A stretch of 58,975 nt of DNA, from positions 1 through 58,975 of the forward strand of contig CAMJOB010000004.1 of assembly GCA_946407495.1 (NCBI GenBank), written 5' to 3'. Every line of letters begins with the position of its first letter. The stretch's first letter is position 1. The stretch comes from an uncultured Bacillota bacterium (GTDB lineage Bacteria; Bacillota_I; Bacilli_A; RF39; UBA660). Below are positions 35,143 to 42,972 of the stretch, one piece after another. The position numbers and the translations under genes were made by a program. The notes below the pieces were generated by a model, which was given only the letters and a program-made list of their open reading frames with translations, made no database searches and was not told the origin of the DNA.

Positions 35143-35310
35143 TTACTCTGCGATAGTGTCAATAACAAGTGTATCAACATCAAGAGTGTCTACAAGTGTA
35201 TCTGCTGTAATTGTATCATCAGAAAAGTCAACAGACTTAACAGAACCTGAACCGCAACTTGCAAGACACATTACACTCATTAAAGCAAATGCAAATACTA
35301 ATTTCTTCAT
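35143..35310 (-). CDS. Small lipoprotein
   Basis: 55 residues: signal peptide and lipobox MKKLVFAFALMSVMCLASC, then an Asp/Thr-rich chain (ADTLVDTLDVDTLVIDTIAE). Probably anchored in the outer membrane facing the surface or periplasm. Preceded by a consensus promoter at 35357-35387. Could act in superinfection exclusion (inference). Confidence 0.72.
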   Translation of the reverse strand: MKKLVFAFALMSVMCLASCGSGSVKSVDFSDDTITADTLVDTLDVDTLVIDTIAE

Positions 35311-35356
35311 AAACATTTTAATTTAAGTTACTATTAATTATCTATTAAATTATAAT

Positions 35357-35387
35357 CAAATATAATATTTAATTTGATTTTTTCAAA
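35357..35387 (-). promoter_or_regulatory. Bacteroidota-type promoter
   Basis: Minus strand TTTG-N19-TATATTTG, 46 bases before the lipoprotein ATG. Drives the three small genes and tRNA-Gln up to the terminator at 34741-34766. Confidence 0.8.
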
Positions 35388-35449
35388 AAATTTAAGCTTG
35401 ATTTAAATCAATATTTTTTACTCGATTTTAACAAATTTTAACTTTAATG

Positions 35450-36055
35450 TTATAAATCTTCTCCGTTACTGTAATTATACAAATTCTCGTAATAGAGGAC
35501 TATTCTATATTGATTATCGCCTTCATCAGAAACGTAAAACCATATTAACTTCTTAGAAAGATGCTTTTTAAGTTCTATTTCACTTAATTTATTATAATTA
35601 ACATTTCCTCCTAATTGTAAAAAATTGGCAACGAATCTTTTATTTTCAATATTCATACTATAAGATAGATTAGTATTATTATCTATATAGTATGTAGCTT
35701 CGTTTTCTATCTTAATATAATTAGACTTACTTTGAAATTCTTGAGACAAAGTATTATATTTCGATTTAACACTGTATGAATCCATTAAAGGAAATACAAC
35801 AAATACTCGCCATACTTTTCCTTTATATTCATTCATATTAATAAGAACGTGTTCTCCATTAAATAATCCGAATAGACCTTCATCAAAAGGAATAAATCCT
35901 TTATCTTTCAATCTATCAGTCATAAGAGAAACAGATCCATCTATAGGAATACCCATAAACTGAGTAATATCCTTTTTCAAAGGCTCACCAAGTCCCTGTG
36001 AATACGAAGCACAGAATACTAAGCTGCATACTAAAATAAATAATAATCTTTTCAT
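35450..36055 (-). CDS. Exported protein of unknown function
   Basis: 201 residues with signal peptide MKRLLFILVCSLVFCASYSQ, then KKDITQFMGIPIDGSVSLMT, a beginning common to small secreted Bacteroidota proteins. Beta-rich. First gene after nadE in the operon. Function unknown. Confidence 0.72.
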   Translation of the reverse strand: MKRLLFILVCSLVFCASYSQGLGEPLKKDITQFMGIPIDGSVSLMTDRLKDKGFIPFDEGLFGLFNGEHVLINMNEYKGKVWRVFVVFPLMDSYSVKSKYNTLSQEFQSKSNYIKIENEATYYIDNNTNLSYSMNIENKRFVANFLQLGGNVNYNKLSEIELKKHLSKKLIWFYVSDEGDNQYRIVLYYENLYNYSNGEDL

Positions 36056-36057
36056 AT

Positions 36058-36852
36058 CTATAGATTTTTAAATGTTGGCATTGGATTTCTCTTGAACTCA
36101 GAAGAAATGATCATTTTACGTATTTTATGTATACTTTCTTTGTCAGCATCATCAAAACTTCTAAATCCATTTCTTATATAAGAGTCAAGAAGTTTATAAG
36201 TAAACCCAAATTTCTCTTCATCTGGTGAACTATTAGGTAGTCCATCATCTGGAGTTTTATGAACCCACTCATGTGGTAATCCAAGATAATCACCAATTTG
36301 AAGAATTTCTGTAACAGTTAAATCACCCAATGGTGACATATCACCAGCTGCGTCACCATAAATGGTTTCATAACCAATCATATTTTCAGAAAGATTACAA
36401 GTGTTGATAACTCTGCCATTTAATGTTTGTGATATTAAATAGAGCATTATCATTCGACATCTTGGAGGAAGATTCTGAACTGATTGACCAGAAAATTCAT
36501 TTAAAGCAACACCATTTTCTACAATATCTGTAGAAAGTGTAGCAAGAGTTATATCTTTTATTGGTGCATTAATACATCTGATACCAAGGTATTCACAGAT
36601 TTTATCAGCATCATTTAAAGATTGTGCATAATCAGGCATCATTACACCGATTACTTTTTCTGGCCCAAGTGCTTTGGCAAGTAAGGCAGCACATATTGTG
36701 CTATCCTTACCGCCAGACATTCCGAGAACTGCATTACAACCTTTGCCGTTCTCTTCAAACCATAACTTAATCCATTCAATTAAGTTCTTGGTTGTTCTTT
36801 CTACATTAAATTTATACATAAAATATTGGAAGACGTCTGAATATTTCGTCAT
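36058..36852 (-). CDS. nadE: NAD+ synthetase, ammonia-dependent
   Basis: 264 residues; amidates NaAD to NAD+. P-loop AVLGMSGGKDSTICAALLAK, then GVMMPDYAQS, LPPRCRMIMLYLISQ, GDAAGDMSPLGDLTVTEI and TPDDGLPNSSPDEEKFGF are all NadE signatures. No glutaminase domain, hence ammonia-dependent. ATG at 36819 is an alternative start. Last step of the phage NAD+ salvage route. Confidence 0.94.
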   Translation of the reverse strand: MTKYSDVFQYFMYKFNVERTTKNLIEWIKLWFEENGKGCNAVLGMSGGKDSTICAALLAKALGPEKVIGVMMPDYAQSLNDADKICEYLGIRCINAPIKDITLATLSTDIVENGVALNEFSGQSVQNLPPRCRMIMLYLISQTLNGRVINTCNLSENMIGYETIYGDAAGDMSPLGDLTVTEILQIGDYLGLPHEWVHKTPDDGLPNSSPDEEKFGFTYKLLDSYIRNGFRSFDDADKESIHKIRKMIISSEFKRNPMPTFKNL

Positions 36853-37342
36853 CAGGAGTCTTAAATACAGGATCCCAATAACGTTCGATTATTTTAAAAC
36901 CTTTAAATTCATGTGTTTCGATGATTTCCTTACCTATTTTATCATTTGTAAAATAATAAAGTCGGTTAGACTTAAGTTCTTTGAACTGATTTCGATATTC
37001 ATGCAACATAGCAAGAACATTGTCCCAATCGTTACTGTTTTTAGGACATATAGTTATACCATCAAAACCATCTATATCACATCCAGCTTGTAGATATTCA
37101 TATAGAGCTGTTCCAGATGTATAAACGTATATGTTTTTAATATTAGGATAATGTACTCTAATTGCAATAGCAATATCGTTTGCCACTTCTTTTATCAAGA
37201 AAGGTTCACCACCTGTAATACATAAAGTATTTACAGTTTTAAGTTCTTTAACCGTAGGAACAGGAATTTCATCAATGTTATAAAGCTTATTACAACACAT
37301 AGGACAACTATGATCACAAGCATTTGTAATCATTAGATGCAT
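36812..37342 (-). CDS. Radical SAM protein
   Basis: 176 residues from MHLMITNACDHSC at 37342, just after the pncB stop. The cluster motif is CDHSCPMCCN (CxxxCxxC), followed by LCITGGEPFLIKE. Small for a radical SAM enzyme, like QueE or activases. Sits between nadE and pncB, overlapping nadE by 41 bases, so a role linked to NAD metabolism is possible but unknown. Confidence 0.8.
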   Translation of the reverse strand: MHLMITNACDHSCPMCCNKLYNIDEIPVPTVKELKTVNTLCITGGEPFLIKEVANDIAIAIRVHYPNIKNIYVYTSGTALYEYLQAGCDIDGFDGITICPKNSNDWDNVLAMLHEYRNQFKELKSNRLYYFTNDKIGKEIIETHEFKGFKIIERYWDPVFKTPDDEIFRRLPIFYV

Positions 37343-37346
37343 CACA

Positions 37347-38540
37347 TTAATCTGTGAGTTCAAGGTCATATTTTGCATGTTCAATTTCTGTTTTATCACC
37401 TGTGTGTTTACCATAATCGTCAGAAAGCTTGACAGTTAAATGCTTACTATCTTCATCATTTAATGAAGCACAAGACATCTTCATTACAATATTTTCTGCG
37501 TTATAGTGTTCTCCTGTTGGAGAATAAACATCACAGGTTAAGTTTGTTCCGACACCATAAGTATCTTTAAGATTATGGTCTTTACAATACTTATGGATCT
37601 CAGGAATTTTGTTAAAGTCAAGAGCATTAGAGAACACTAATACCTTAGAAGAAGGATCAATATTCAGTTTAGAATAATGGTTTATAGCATTGTGAATAAA
37701 CTCAAATTCATCTCCTGAATCTTGTCTGATTCCATCGTATGCTCTTGCAAAATGGTCGTCGAAAGCCTTGAAGAAGTTTAATGATGTATAAGTATCAGTA
37801 AGACCTATTGCGAACTTACCATTATATACATTCAACCAATTCTCTAGTGCAAGTTTATTAGCGGACTTATATCCGAAAAGTGCACCGTGAAACATAAACC
37901 ACTCATGTGGATGTGTTCCAATTGGCTTCATTCCATACTTCTTAGCAAAATATACATTAGAAGTACCTGAACAAACATCTTTATAACTGCTTAAATACTG
38001 ACAAACCTTGTCTTGTATTTCTTGAGAAAAGCGACGACGAGTTCCAAATTCACTAAAAGTAAATTCGTTTTTCTTAGCAATACGTATCTTATTATCAAGA
38101 TCATTTATAAATTCAGTCCAAGCAATAGGCTTATCAACATTGTTTACTTCAGAAACAAGAAACATAGAAGGAATCTCATATAGACTTGCTTTATAACTAT
38201 AATCAAATGGACCTTCTATACAAAGTACTTTGTTCTCGTCAAGATAAATATTGACTTTATCATATTCGTAATAGAATCCGAACAACCATTCCCAATATAC
38301 CTTTGGTATTCCAGGAATAACATCTGGCTGCATAAGCCATCTCCACTCTTCTTCTGACAAGAATGTTTCCTCACAATACTTCTTATATGCTTTCTTGAAG
38401 TTTTCAAGAAATTCTTCAGTACGAGGAGTGTTATTTCTGTCTTTGAACACGAACTGACATTTTGCATCAGGGAATAACTTCATATAAGCATATGAAGTTG
38501 TAAACTTATAAAGATCTGTATCAAGAAGTGAATACACCAT
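37347..38540 (-). CDS. pncB: Nicotinate phosphoribosyltransferase
   Basis: 397 residues; makes NaMN from nicotinate and PRPP. Family motifs: LLDTDLYKFTTSYAYMKLFP at the N-terminus, TFSEFGTRRRFSQE, PIGTHPHEWFM (catalytic His region), GIRQDSGDEFEF and DTYGVGTNLTCD. Full length. Overlaps nadD by 20 bases. Receives the product of pncA. Confidence 0.95.
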   Translation of the reverse strand: MVYSLLDTDLYKFTTSYAYMKLFPDAKCQFVFKDRNNTPRTEEFLENFKKAYKKYCEETFLSEEEWRWLMQPDVIPGIPKVYWEWLFGFYYEYDKVNIYLDENKVLCIEGPFDYSYKASLYEIPSMFLVSEVNNVDKPIAWTEFINDLDNKIRIAKKNEFTFSEFGTRRRFSQEIQDKVCQYLSSYKDVCSGTSNVYFAKKYGMKPIGTHPHEWFMFHGALFGYKSANKLALENWLNVYNGKFAIGLTDTYTSLNFFKAFDDHFARAYDGIRQDSGDEFEFIHNAINHYSKLNIDPSSKVLVFSNALDFNKIPEIHKYCKDHNLKDTYGVGTNLTCDVYSPTGEHYNAENIVMKMSCASLNDEDSKHLTVKLSDDYGKHTGDKTEIEHAKYDLELTD

Positions 38541-39051
38541 AGTTGTATAAATTTTTGTTTTTAATATAATTAATTACTTCTTTTGTTAAAAAAGGTTGAG
38601 TTTCTTTATTATCATTGAGTAAAGCTTTTATTTCAGTAGATGAAATATTAATCTTTTCTCTGTTTATTCCAACAAGACCACAAACACTTAGTATAAAATC
38701 TGATTGTTTCCAACGATGTATGTTTTCAACAATATCATATCCTCCAATAATAGAAAATCTATAATTTGAAGTTGTAGTTTTAACTAAATGTTTAATTAAT
38801 TCATAACTATAATCTGGCTTAATTGTAGATTCAACACTATCAACAATAATTTTTGGATTGTTAATAGTATCAAATAACAATTTAGTCATATTATACCTAT
38901 GTTCAAATGGTAAACTTTTACCTTTTTTAAACGGATTTTGCCATGCTGGAATCACCCAAACTTCATCAACGTAATCAAGTGCTTCTACTGCAATATAAGC
39001 ATGACCAATATGCGGTGGATCAAATGATCCAAGTAATAGACCTATATTCAT
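38521..39051 (-). CDS. nadD: Nicotinate-mononucleotide adenylyltransferase
   Basis: 176 residues; converts NaMN and ATP to NaAD. GLLLGSFDPPHIGHAYIA carries the GxFxPxHxGH nucleotidyltransferase motif; WVIPAWQNPFKKGK and NISSTEIKALL (SSTxIR-type motif) place it in the NadD group. Between pncB and the DUF2829 gene with 4-base overlap to the latter. Confidence 0.93.
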   Translation of the reverse strand: MNIGLLLGSFDPPHIGHAYIAVEALDYVDEVWVIPAWQNPFKKGKSLPFEHRYNMTKLLFDTINNPKIIVDSVESTIKPDYSYELIKHLVKTTTSNYRFSIIGGYDIVENIHRWKQSDFILSVCGLVGINREKINISSTEIKALLNDNKETQPFLTKEVINYIKNKNLYNYGVFTS

Positions 39052-39251
39052 GATTTAATTTCCCAATCGTTTGATGTTATGTCTAATCCACTAAGACTAT
39101 AAAAGGAATCATATATTTCTTCATTTTCAATTAAATAAAGATATTTTGCTCCTGTATTAGAAAGAATCATATAAAAACTTGGATTATCCCAACTTCTTTT
39201 ATATACTTTCTTTCCATTTTTTAAATGAGGTAATATTTCTTCAAATGTCAT
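39048..39251 (-). CDS. DUF2829 (Tad2-like) protein
   Basis: 67 residues. MTFEEILPHLKNGKKVYKRS then LDITSNDWEI: the MTFxxAL..L..G..V.R..W / DW.I frame of DUF2829. To my knowledge Tad2, an anti-Thoeris protein that sequesters the cyclic ADP-ribose signal, belongs to this family. It follows the NAD salvage genes directly. Confidence 0.78.
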   Translation of the reverse strand: MTFEEILPHLKNGKKVYKRSWDNPSFYMILSNTGAKYLYLIENEEIYDSFYSLSGLDITSNDWEIKS

Positions 39252-39745
39252 AATATTTCTTCAAGTATAATAGATTCAGATGCATAACTATTCTGTTCAC
39301 GAGAATAACTAAAACCAGAAGATCCTTCATAATACCAAGTATATTCTGGAATTGTGCATTTTACAATAATATATTCTCTACCATCACTGTAATATTTAAG
39401 TTCTTTTCTTAAATTTTCAGCAGAATATATATCTTTAAAAGTATGAAAGCCTTTTGTAACAACATCGTAATCTTTTATACGATAATAATTTATAGCTGCT
39501 TTTATATTATTAAAGAAAGAATTTGAACTAAAACTTGTTATTATAATTCTTTCCAACATATAGCGATTTATTTTTTCATCAAGAGTTGAGGAAAGACTAG
39601 TACCAAAATCAAATGAAGTATTATATCTATGATTTAACATATATTGAAACCATTGATACGGAGATGTTAAAGTTGATTCCAATACTTTATAACAAGTAAT
39701 TCTTTTATTACCTGTATATTTAAGTTTATCTTTAATTAAGCACAT
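39248..39745 (-). CDS. Conserved phage protein, paralogue 1
   Basis: 165 residues. MCLIKDKLKYTGNKRITCYK at the start, KGFHTFKDI in the centre, VKCTIPEYTWYYEG near the end. Paralogous to the 39736 gene. Function unknown; no membrane segment. Confidence 0.68.
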   Translation of the reverse strand: MCLIKDKLKYTGNKRITCYKVLESTLTSPYQWFQYMLNHRYNTSFDFGTSLSSTLDEKINRYMLERIIITSFSSNSFFNNIKAAINYYRIKDYDVVTKGFHTFKDIYSAENLRKELKYYSDGREYIIVKCTIPEYTWYYEGSSGFSYSREQNSYASESIILEEIL

Positions 39746-40170
39746 ATTATTTTATTTATTTTAATACTATTACTTACATATCCTTTATAACACAAATATG
39801 TTCCTTTGTAATATTTAGCACCTTTTGGAATTATACATTCACAAACTACTAATCTTTTGTCTATATTTCTTTCTTTTATTGCATTTTTTAGTTTTACATA
39901 AGAATGAAATCCTTGATTAACACCTTTAACATCAAGAAAACTGTTAAAAAGATCATAAAACATACGTTTAAAAAATGATAATACGTAAGTATTACAATCG
40001 TAAGAAACAGATATATTTGTATGATATGTTTCTCCTAACCTATAGCCAAAATCTTGATATTGAGCAACAAGTAAATCTGGAACTGCAAAAGATTTAAATA
40101 AAATCTTATAGCATTTTATATCTTCTTGTGCAATTTCAAGTTTATTAAATTTTGTAATTATTAAACACAT
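39736..40170 (-). CDS. Conserved phage protein, paralogue 2
   Basis: 144 residues: MCLIITKFNKLEIAQEDIKC, NQGFHSYVKL, VCECIIPKGAKYYKG. Same order of motifs as the 39248 gene, which it overlaps by 10 bases. Ends the operon just after the tmRNA gene. Function unknown. Confidence 0.68.
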   Translation of the reverse strand: MCLIITKFNKLEIAQEDIKCYKILFKSFAVPDLLVAQYQDFGYRLGETYHTNISVSYDCNTYVLSFFKRMFYDLFNSFLDVKGVNQGFHSYVKLKNAIKERNIDKRLVVCECIIPKGAKYYKGTYLCYKGYVSNSIKINKIICA

Positions 40171-40207
40171 ATTTTTAAGTTTTTAATTGTGGAGGTAGAG
40201 GGAGTCG

Positions 40208-41075
40208 CAAAAAATTAACATTTATTAACAATAAAAATTATAAGTATCCACATAAATTTCTTATATTTACATATATTAAATAAAATAAAAAATTATGGAA
40301 ATTTTAAAAGATTATTGTAAAAATCGAAAATTAATCACATTAATTTGTGATTGTTGTGGTAAAGAATTTCAAAAACCACTTTCCGAATATAACAGAAATG
40401 TTAAATTAGGAAGAAAAAATTATTGTTCTAGAATTTGTTCTGGAAAATCTAATAAAAATTTATCATTATCAAATGAAAAATATGATATTTCACAACATTC
40501 TGGAAATAGAAGAGATGAATTTAGTCCTTTTAGATATACAATGAGATGTATAAAACGTAGATCTAAAGAAATAAATATTGATTTAGAATATTTAAAATTA
40601 ATATGGGAACAACAAAATGGAATATGTCCTTATACTAATCTTAAATTAACATTACCAGAAGATAATAATATAAATAATTTAAATATAATTTATCGAGCAT
40701 CTTTAGATAGAATTGATTCATCTAAAGGATATATAAAAGGTAATGTTCAATTTGTATCAACTCCTATTAATTTAATGAAACAACAAATGTCTGATTTAGA
40801 AACTAAAAAATTTCTAAAACAAATTTCTTCCTATACTTCTACTTTCATAGAAGATTAGACTATATCATCATCTCTTAATGAGATGTCGGACGCTCAAGTT
40901 GGTAATTAAGAACACTATAGTTCTCCAATAGTCGTTGCACTTTTATAGAGTGTACTCTATACTTAGCTCAGGATTGGCATGAAATAAAGCTTATCTTGAG
41001 CTTTATTTTTTAGCGTTCCCTGAATTCATCCGATGTTTTTAACTATAAATCACTTTATAGCTGGTCCAACTATTA
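40208..41075 (-). mobile_element. Group I intron in the tmRNA T-loop, carrying HNH gene on the opposite strand
   Basis: 868 nt. P2 CTATAAA/TTTATAG, P element GAATTCAGGGAACGCT, Q element AATCCTGAGCTAAG, R element GTGCAACGACTAT, then P7.1/P7.2-type hairpins, P3' CGTCCGA, P8 CATCTC/GAGATG, S element GATATAGTC, P9 CTTCTA/TAGAAG, terminal G at 40208. The 5' splice site follows GAGGGTT (U.G with GGACC). Splicing rebuilds a canonical TTCGACT T-loop. Confidence 0.92.
40295..40858 (+). CDS. HNH homing endonuclease inside the tmRNA intron
   Basis: 187 residues, the only convincing plus-strand protein gene in the window. An N-terminal zinc-finger-like part has CDCCGKEF and CSRICSGKS. The HNH core is NGICPYTNLKL, RASLDRIDSSKGYIKGNVQF (D/H and N positions) and VSTPINLMKQQMSD. 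Its stop touches the intron P7 strand. Being antisense to the intron it needs its own promoter; TATATTTA at about 40260 is a weak candidate. Confidence 0.9.
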   Translation: MEILKDYCKNRKLITLICDCCGKEFQKPLSEYNRNVKLGRKNYCSRICSGKSNKNLSLSNEKYDISQHSGNRRDEFSPFRYTMRCIKRRSKEINIDLEYLKLIWEQQNGICPYTNLKLTLPEDNNINNLNIIYRASLDRIDSSKGYIKGNVQFVSTPINLMKQQMSDLETKKFLKQISSYTSTFIED

Positions 41076-41412
41076 AACCCTCGTCTTACTAAAATATCAT
41101 CGAAATTTGTACACGCTTTTCAATTTTTAAAAGTTTTCTTCTTTAGGCTGACTGAATGTCAGCTCCACCAATTAGTTTTGTGAAAACTAATAAAACTTTG
41201 CTCATTTAATTACTGCCGATGCCAGCGATGAATACTATTTCTGTTCCTCGGTAAGTATTCTGTGTTTCCCGGGTATCATACTTAATTTAATTAAGCAGCG
41301 ATACGGAAGATTGTTACATCATTTCCATTTAAATTGTTTGTTGTCTTTCCAACTGTCTTTGCGTGATTTCTTTGCTTCTCTTAGCAATCAAAACCAAATA
41401 CCCCCAAATTAA

Positions 41413-41482
41413 GACGCAAGAATGGATTCGAACCATCGTCGGGAACATTACCTGTCACCATAGCCACTTGGTCATCATGCGT
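41413..41482 (-). tRNA. tRNA-like gene, specificity unclear
   Basis: 70 nt, 8 bases upstream of the tmRNA. Acceptor ACGCATG/CTTGCGT (one mismatch), D arm ACC-AGTGGCTA-GGT type, T arm GATGG-TTCGAAT-CCATT are good. The anticodon arm pairs poorly (ACAGG versus CCCGA) and lacks U33, so it is a degenerate tRNA or a processing marker for the tmRNA. Confidence 0.5.
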
Positions 41483-41485
41483 CTT

Positions 41486-41608
41486 TTATTGAAAATTATT
41501 TAATGTTTCCCAATCACCAGAAAGATAAACATAATATAATTTAGGAGAAAATAAATGTCGAAATTTCTCGTTTTGAATAAGTTCTTCTTTTGCTTGTTTA
41601 AAAGTCAT
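41486..41608 (-). CDS. Short DUF2829-like protein
   Basis: 40 residues from MTFKQAKEELIQNEKF at 41608, ending YVYLSGDWETLNNFQ. It has the MTFxQAxEEL start and DWE end of DUF2829 but lacks the middle, so it may be a truncated copy of its neighbour at 41616. Confidence 0.5.
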   Translation of the reverse strand: MTFKQAKEELIQNEKFRHLFSPKLYYVYLSGDWETLNNFQ

Positions 41609-41615
41609 AATATAA

Positions 41616-41825
41616 TTATTTATATTCTTCCCAATCATCAGCAAGATAATCAGCAGAACAAAAACATGGAAATTCAAGTTTTTCTTGATTTTTAAAGTTT
41701 AAATATCTCATAATGAACATACCATTTTGAATATATATGTATATATCAGGAGAATTTTCTTTCCAAGATGAACGATGCATTTTCTTGCCTTGCTTGAGTT
41801 CTTCTATTGCTTGTCCAAAGGTCAT
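41616..41825 (-). CDS. DUF2829 (Tad2-like) protein
   Basis: 69 residues: MTFGQAIEELKQGKKMHRSS, a W after it, and CSADYLADDWEEYK at the end match DUF2829 fully. Second complete copy besides 39048-39251. Possible Thoeris or related signal sponge. Confidence 0.75.
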   Translation of the reverse strand: MTFGQAIEELKQGKKMHRSSWKENSPDIYIYIQNGMFIMRYLNFKNQEKLEFPCFCSADYLADDWEEYK

Positions 41826-41829
41826 AATA

Positions 41830-42060
41830 TTAGTCTATAAAATCGTTATTTACTATTTCAAGAACTTGATCAATAAATTGATCAATCATATCGTCTCTGT
41901 AAAAACAATCAATTCCATAATTAAATTGAGATATGCGTGCAGCATTTTTGAAAAGCTCTGGATGCATATCTACATAATTAAAAACTGCTTGTCCTTTTCT
42001 GTAGCAAGGATTCTCTTTTCTGAGTATTCCTGCTCCTCTTAATATATCTTCTTTAGTCAT
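41830..42060 (-). CDS. Hypothetical protein
   Basis: 76 residues: MTKEDILRGAGILRKENPCY, then an acidic, aromatic C-terminus (DDMIDQFIDQVLEIVNNDFI). Upstream of the DUF2829 gene in the same short operon. Not recognised. Confidence 0.64.
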   Translation of the reverse strand: MTKEDILRGAGILRKENPCYRKGQAVFNYVDMHPELFKNAARISQFNYGIDCFYRDDMIDQFIDQVLEIVNNDFID

Positions 42061-42071
42061 AATAAAACAAT

Positions 42072-42107
42072 AAAAACCCCAACAACCTTATTAAAAGATC
42101 ATTGGGG
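42072..42107 (-). terminator. Intrinsic terminator
   Basis: CCCCAAT...GTTGGGG hairpin followed by TTTTTATTG on the minus strand. Ends the tRNA-Ala transcript just before the 41830-42060 gene. Confidence 0.75.
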
Positions 42108-42138
42108 AAAAATATATGCAAAATGAAAAAAACAAAAG

Positions 42139-42212
42139 TGGACGATGAGGGATTTGAACCCTAAACTCCTCCTTGCAAAGGAGGTGTGTTAGCCAGTTAC
42201 ACCACAAAGCCC
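42139..42212 (-). tRNA. tRNA-Ala(UGC)
   Basis: 74 nt. Anticodon loop TTTGCAA with stem CCTCC/GGAGG. The third acceptor pair is G3.U70, the alanine identity element. Two other acceptor pairs are mismatched, so the acceptor stem is weak. T loop TTCAAAT. Confidence 0.85.
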
Positions 42213-42215
42213 AAA

Positions 42216-42239
42216 TGTGTGATTTAAAGGAATCACACA
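42216..42239 (-). promoter_or_regulatory. tRNA leader hairpin (tRNA-Ala)
   Basis: TGTGTGATT/AATCACACA, 9 bp, ending 3 bases upstream of the tRNA. No T-run. One of many hairpins placed at the 5' side of tRNA genes here. Confidence 0.6.
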
Positions 42240-42424
42240 ACCTTTTTATATATAATTATAGATAAAAAATAAAGTTTATTGCCTAAAATCAATTTACCCT
42301 TATTGGTTTTAATTATGAAGAAGTATATATCCTATCATCTTTTCAAACTACTAATATTTTGGGTATTAAATATTTTCGTTGGTAATAAACTTGTACGCCT
42401 TTATACTCCGAGAGAAGGCTAACT

Positions 42425-42868
42425 CTAACCAATACGATGGTTTCCAGACCTTTTACACTGTATTGTGTGTCTGTGGTTACGATTCACTTTGTGACTACTC
42501 AAAATTTTAATTTTAACCTGTTTTAAACAAATTCGTTTACTATCTTTTGGATGAATAAGTATATCAACTCGATGATGAAATCTTTTATTCATTACATCAC
42601 GAACTTCATATACTCCAAAGCCTTCAATCCAAATTAATTTCGGTTGATTTTTTGGAAACATCCATAAGAGATCTCTACTTATAGCACACCATTTAATTTT
42701 GTTATGTTTTAAATGATGTAAATTTATTTTACTACCATCTGCAGTTATTAGTGGATCATTATTACATTGTTCCACTACAGGTTGGTAATATGTAAGAGTT
42801 ACATGAGTAACTTGTGCATATACTCCTATGCTTAATAAGAGCATTAATAATAAAATAAGTTTTTTCAT
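42425..42868 (-). CDS. Exported 3D-domain/RlpA-like protein
   Basis: 147 residues. Signal peptide MKKLILLLMLLLSIGVYAQ, then NDPLITADGSKINL, KWCAISRDLLWMF, YEVRDVMNKRFHHRVDIL: the double-psi barrel of the 3D/RlpA/MltA group, with the conserved D-MNKR...VDI. May bind or cut peptidoglycan during lysis or entry. C-terminal tail basic. Confidence 0.75.
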   Translation of the reverse strand: MKKLILLLMLLLSIGVYAQVTHVTLTYYQPVVEQCNNDPLITADGSKINLHHLKHNKIKWCAISRDLLWMFPKNQPKLIWIEGFGVYEVRDVMNKRFHHRVDILIHPKDSKRICLKQVKIKILSSHKVNRNHRHTIQCKRSGNHRIG

Positions 42869-42893
42869 AATTATCTAATATGTTATGTTATAG

Positions 42894-42966
42894 TCTAGAT
42901 AGCAGGACTCGAACCTACAACAGCGTGTCTCCAAAGCACGTCGTCTACCAATTGACGTATATCTAG
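42894..42966 (-). tRNA. tRNA-Pro(UGG)
   Basis: 73 nt. Acceptor CTAGATA/TATCTAG, D stem CGTC/GACG, anticodon loop TTTGGAG, T arm GTAGG-TTCGAGT-CCTGC. One mismatch closes the anticodon stem (C31-A39). A37 rather than G37 is unusual for proline. Confidence 0.85.
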
Positions 42967-42972
42967 TTATTG

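Larger units (their letters stand above)
40190..41405 (-). ncRNA. ssrA: tmRNA interrupted by a group I intron in the T-loop
   Basis: Ribosome rescue RNA. Mature parts: 41405-41076 and 40207-40190, about 348 nt. Acceptor GGGGGTA (5') pairs with TACCTCC (3'), discriminator A, CCA not encoded. The T arm is GAGGG-TT|CGACT-CCCTC, where | marks the intron; AGACGAGGGTTCGA...CCCTC closely resembles Bacteroides tmRNA. The tag frame at 41326-41291 probably starts at GGA and encodes GNDVTIFRIAA before TAA. Such rescue RNA in a phage may free stalled ribosomes late in infection (inference). The RIAA end differs from the usual LAA. Confidence 0.88.
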
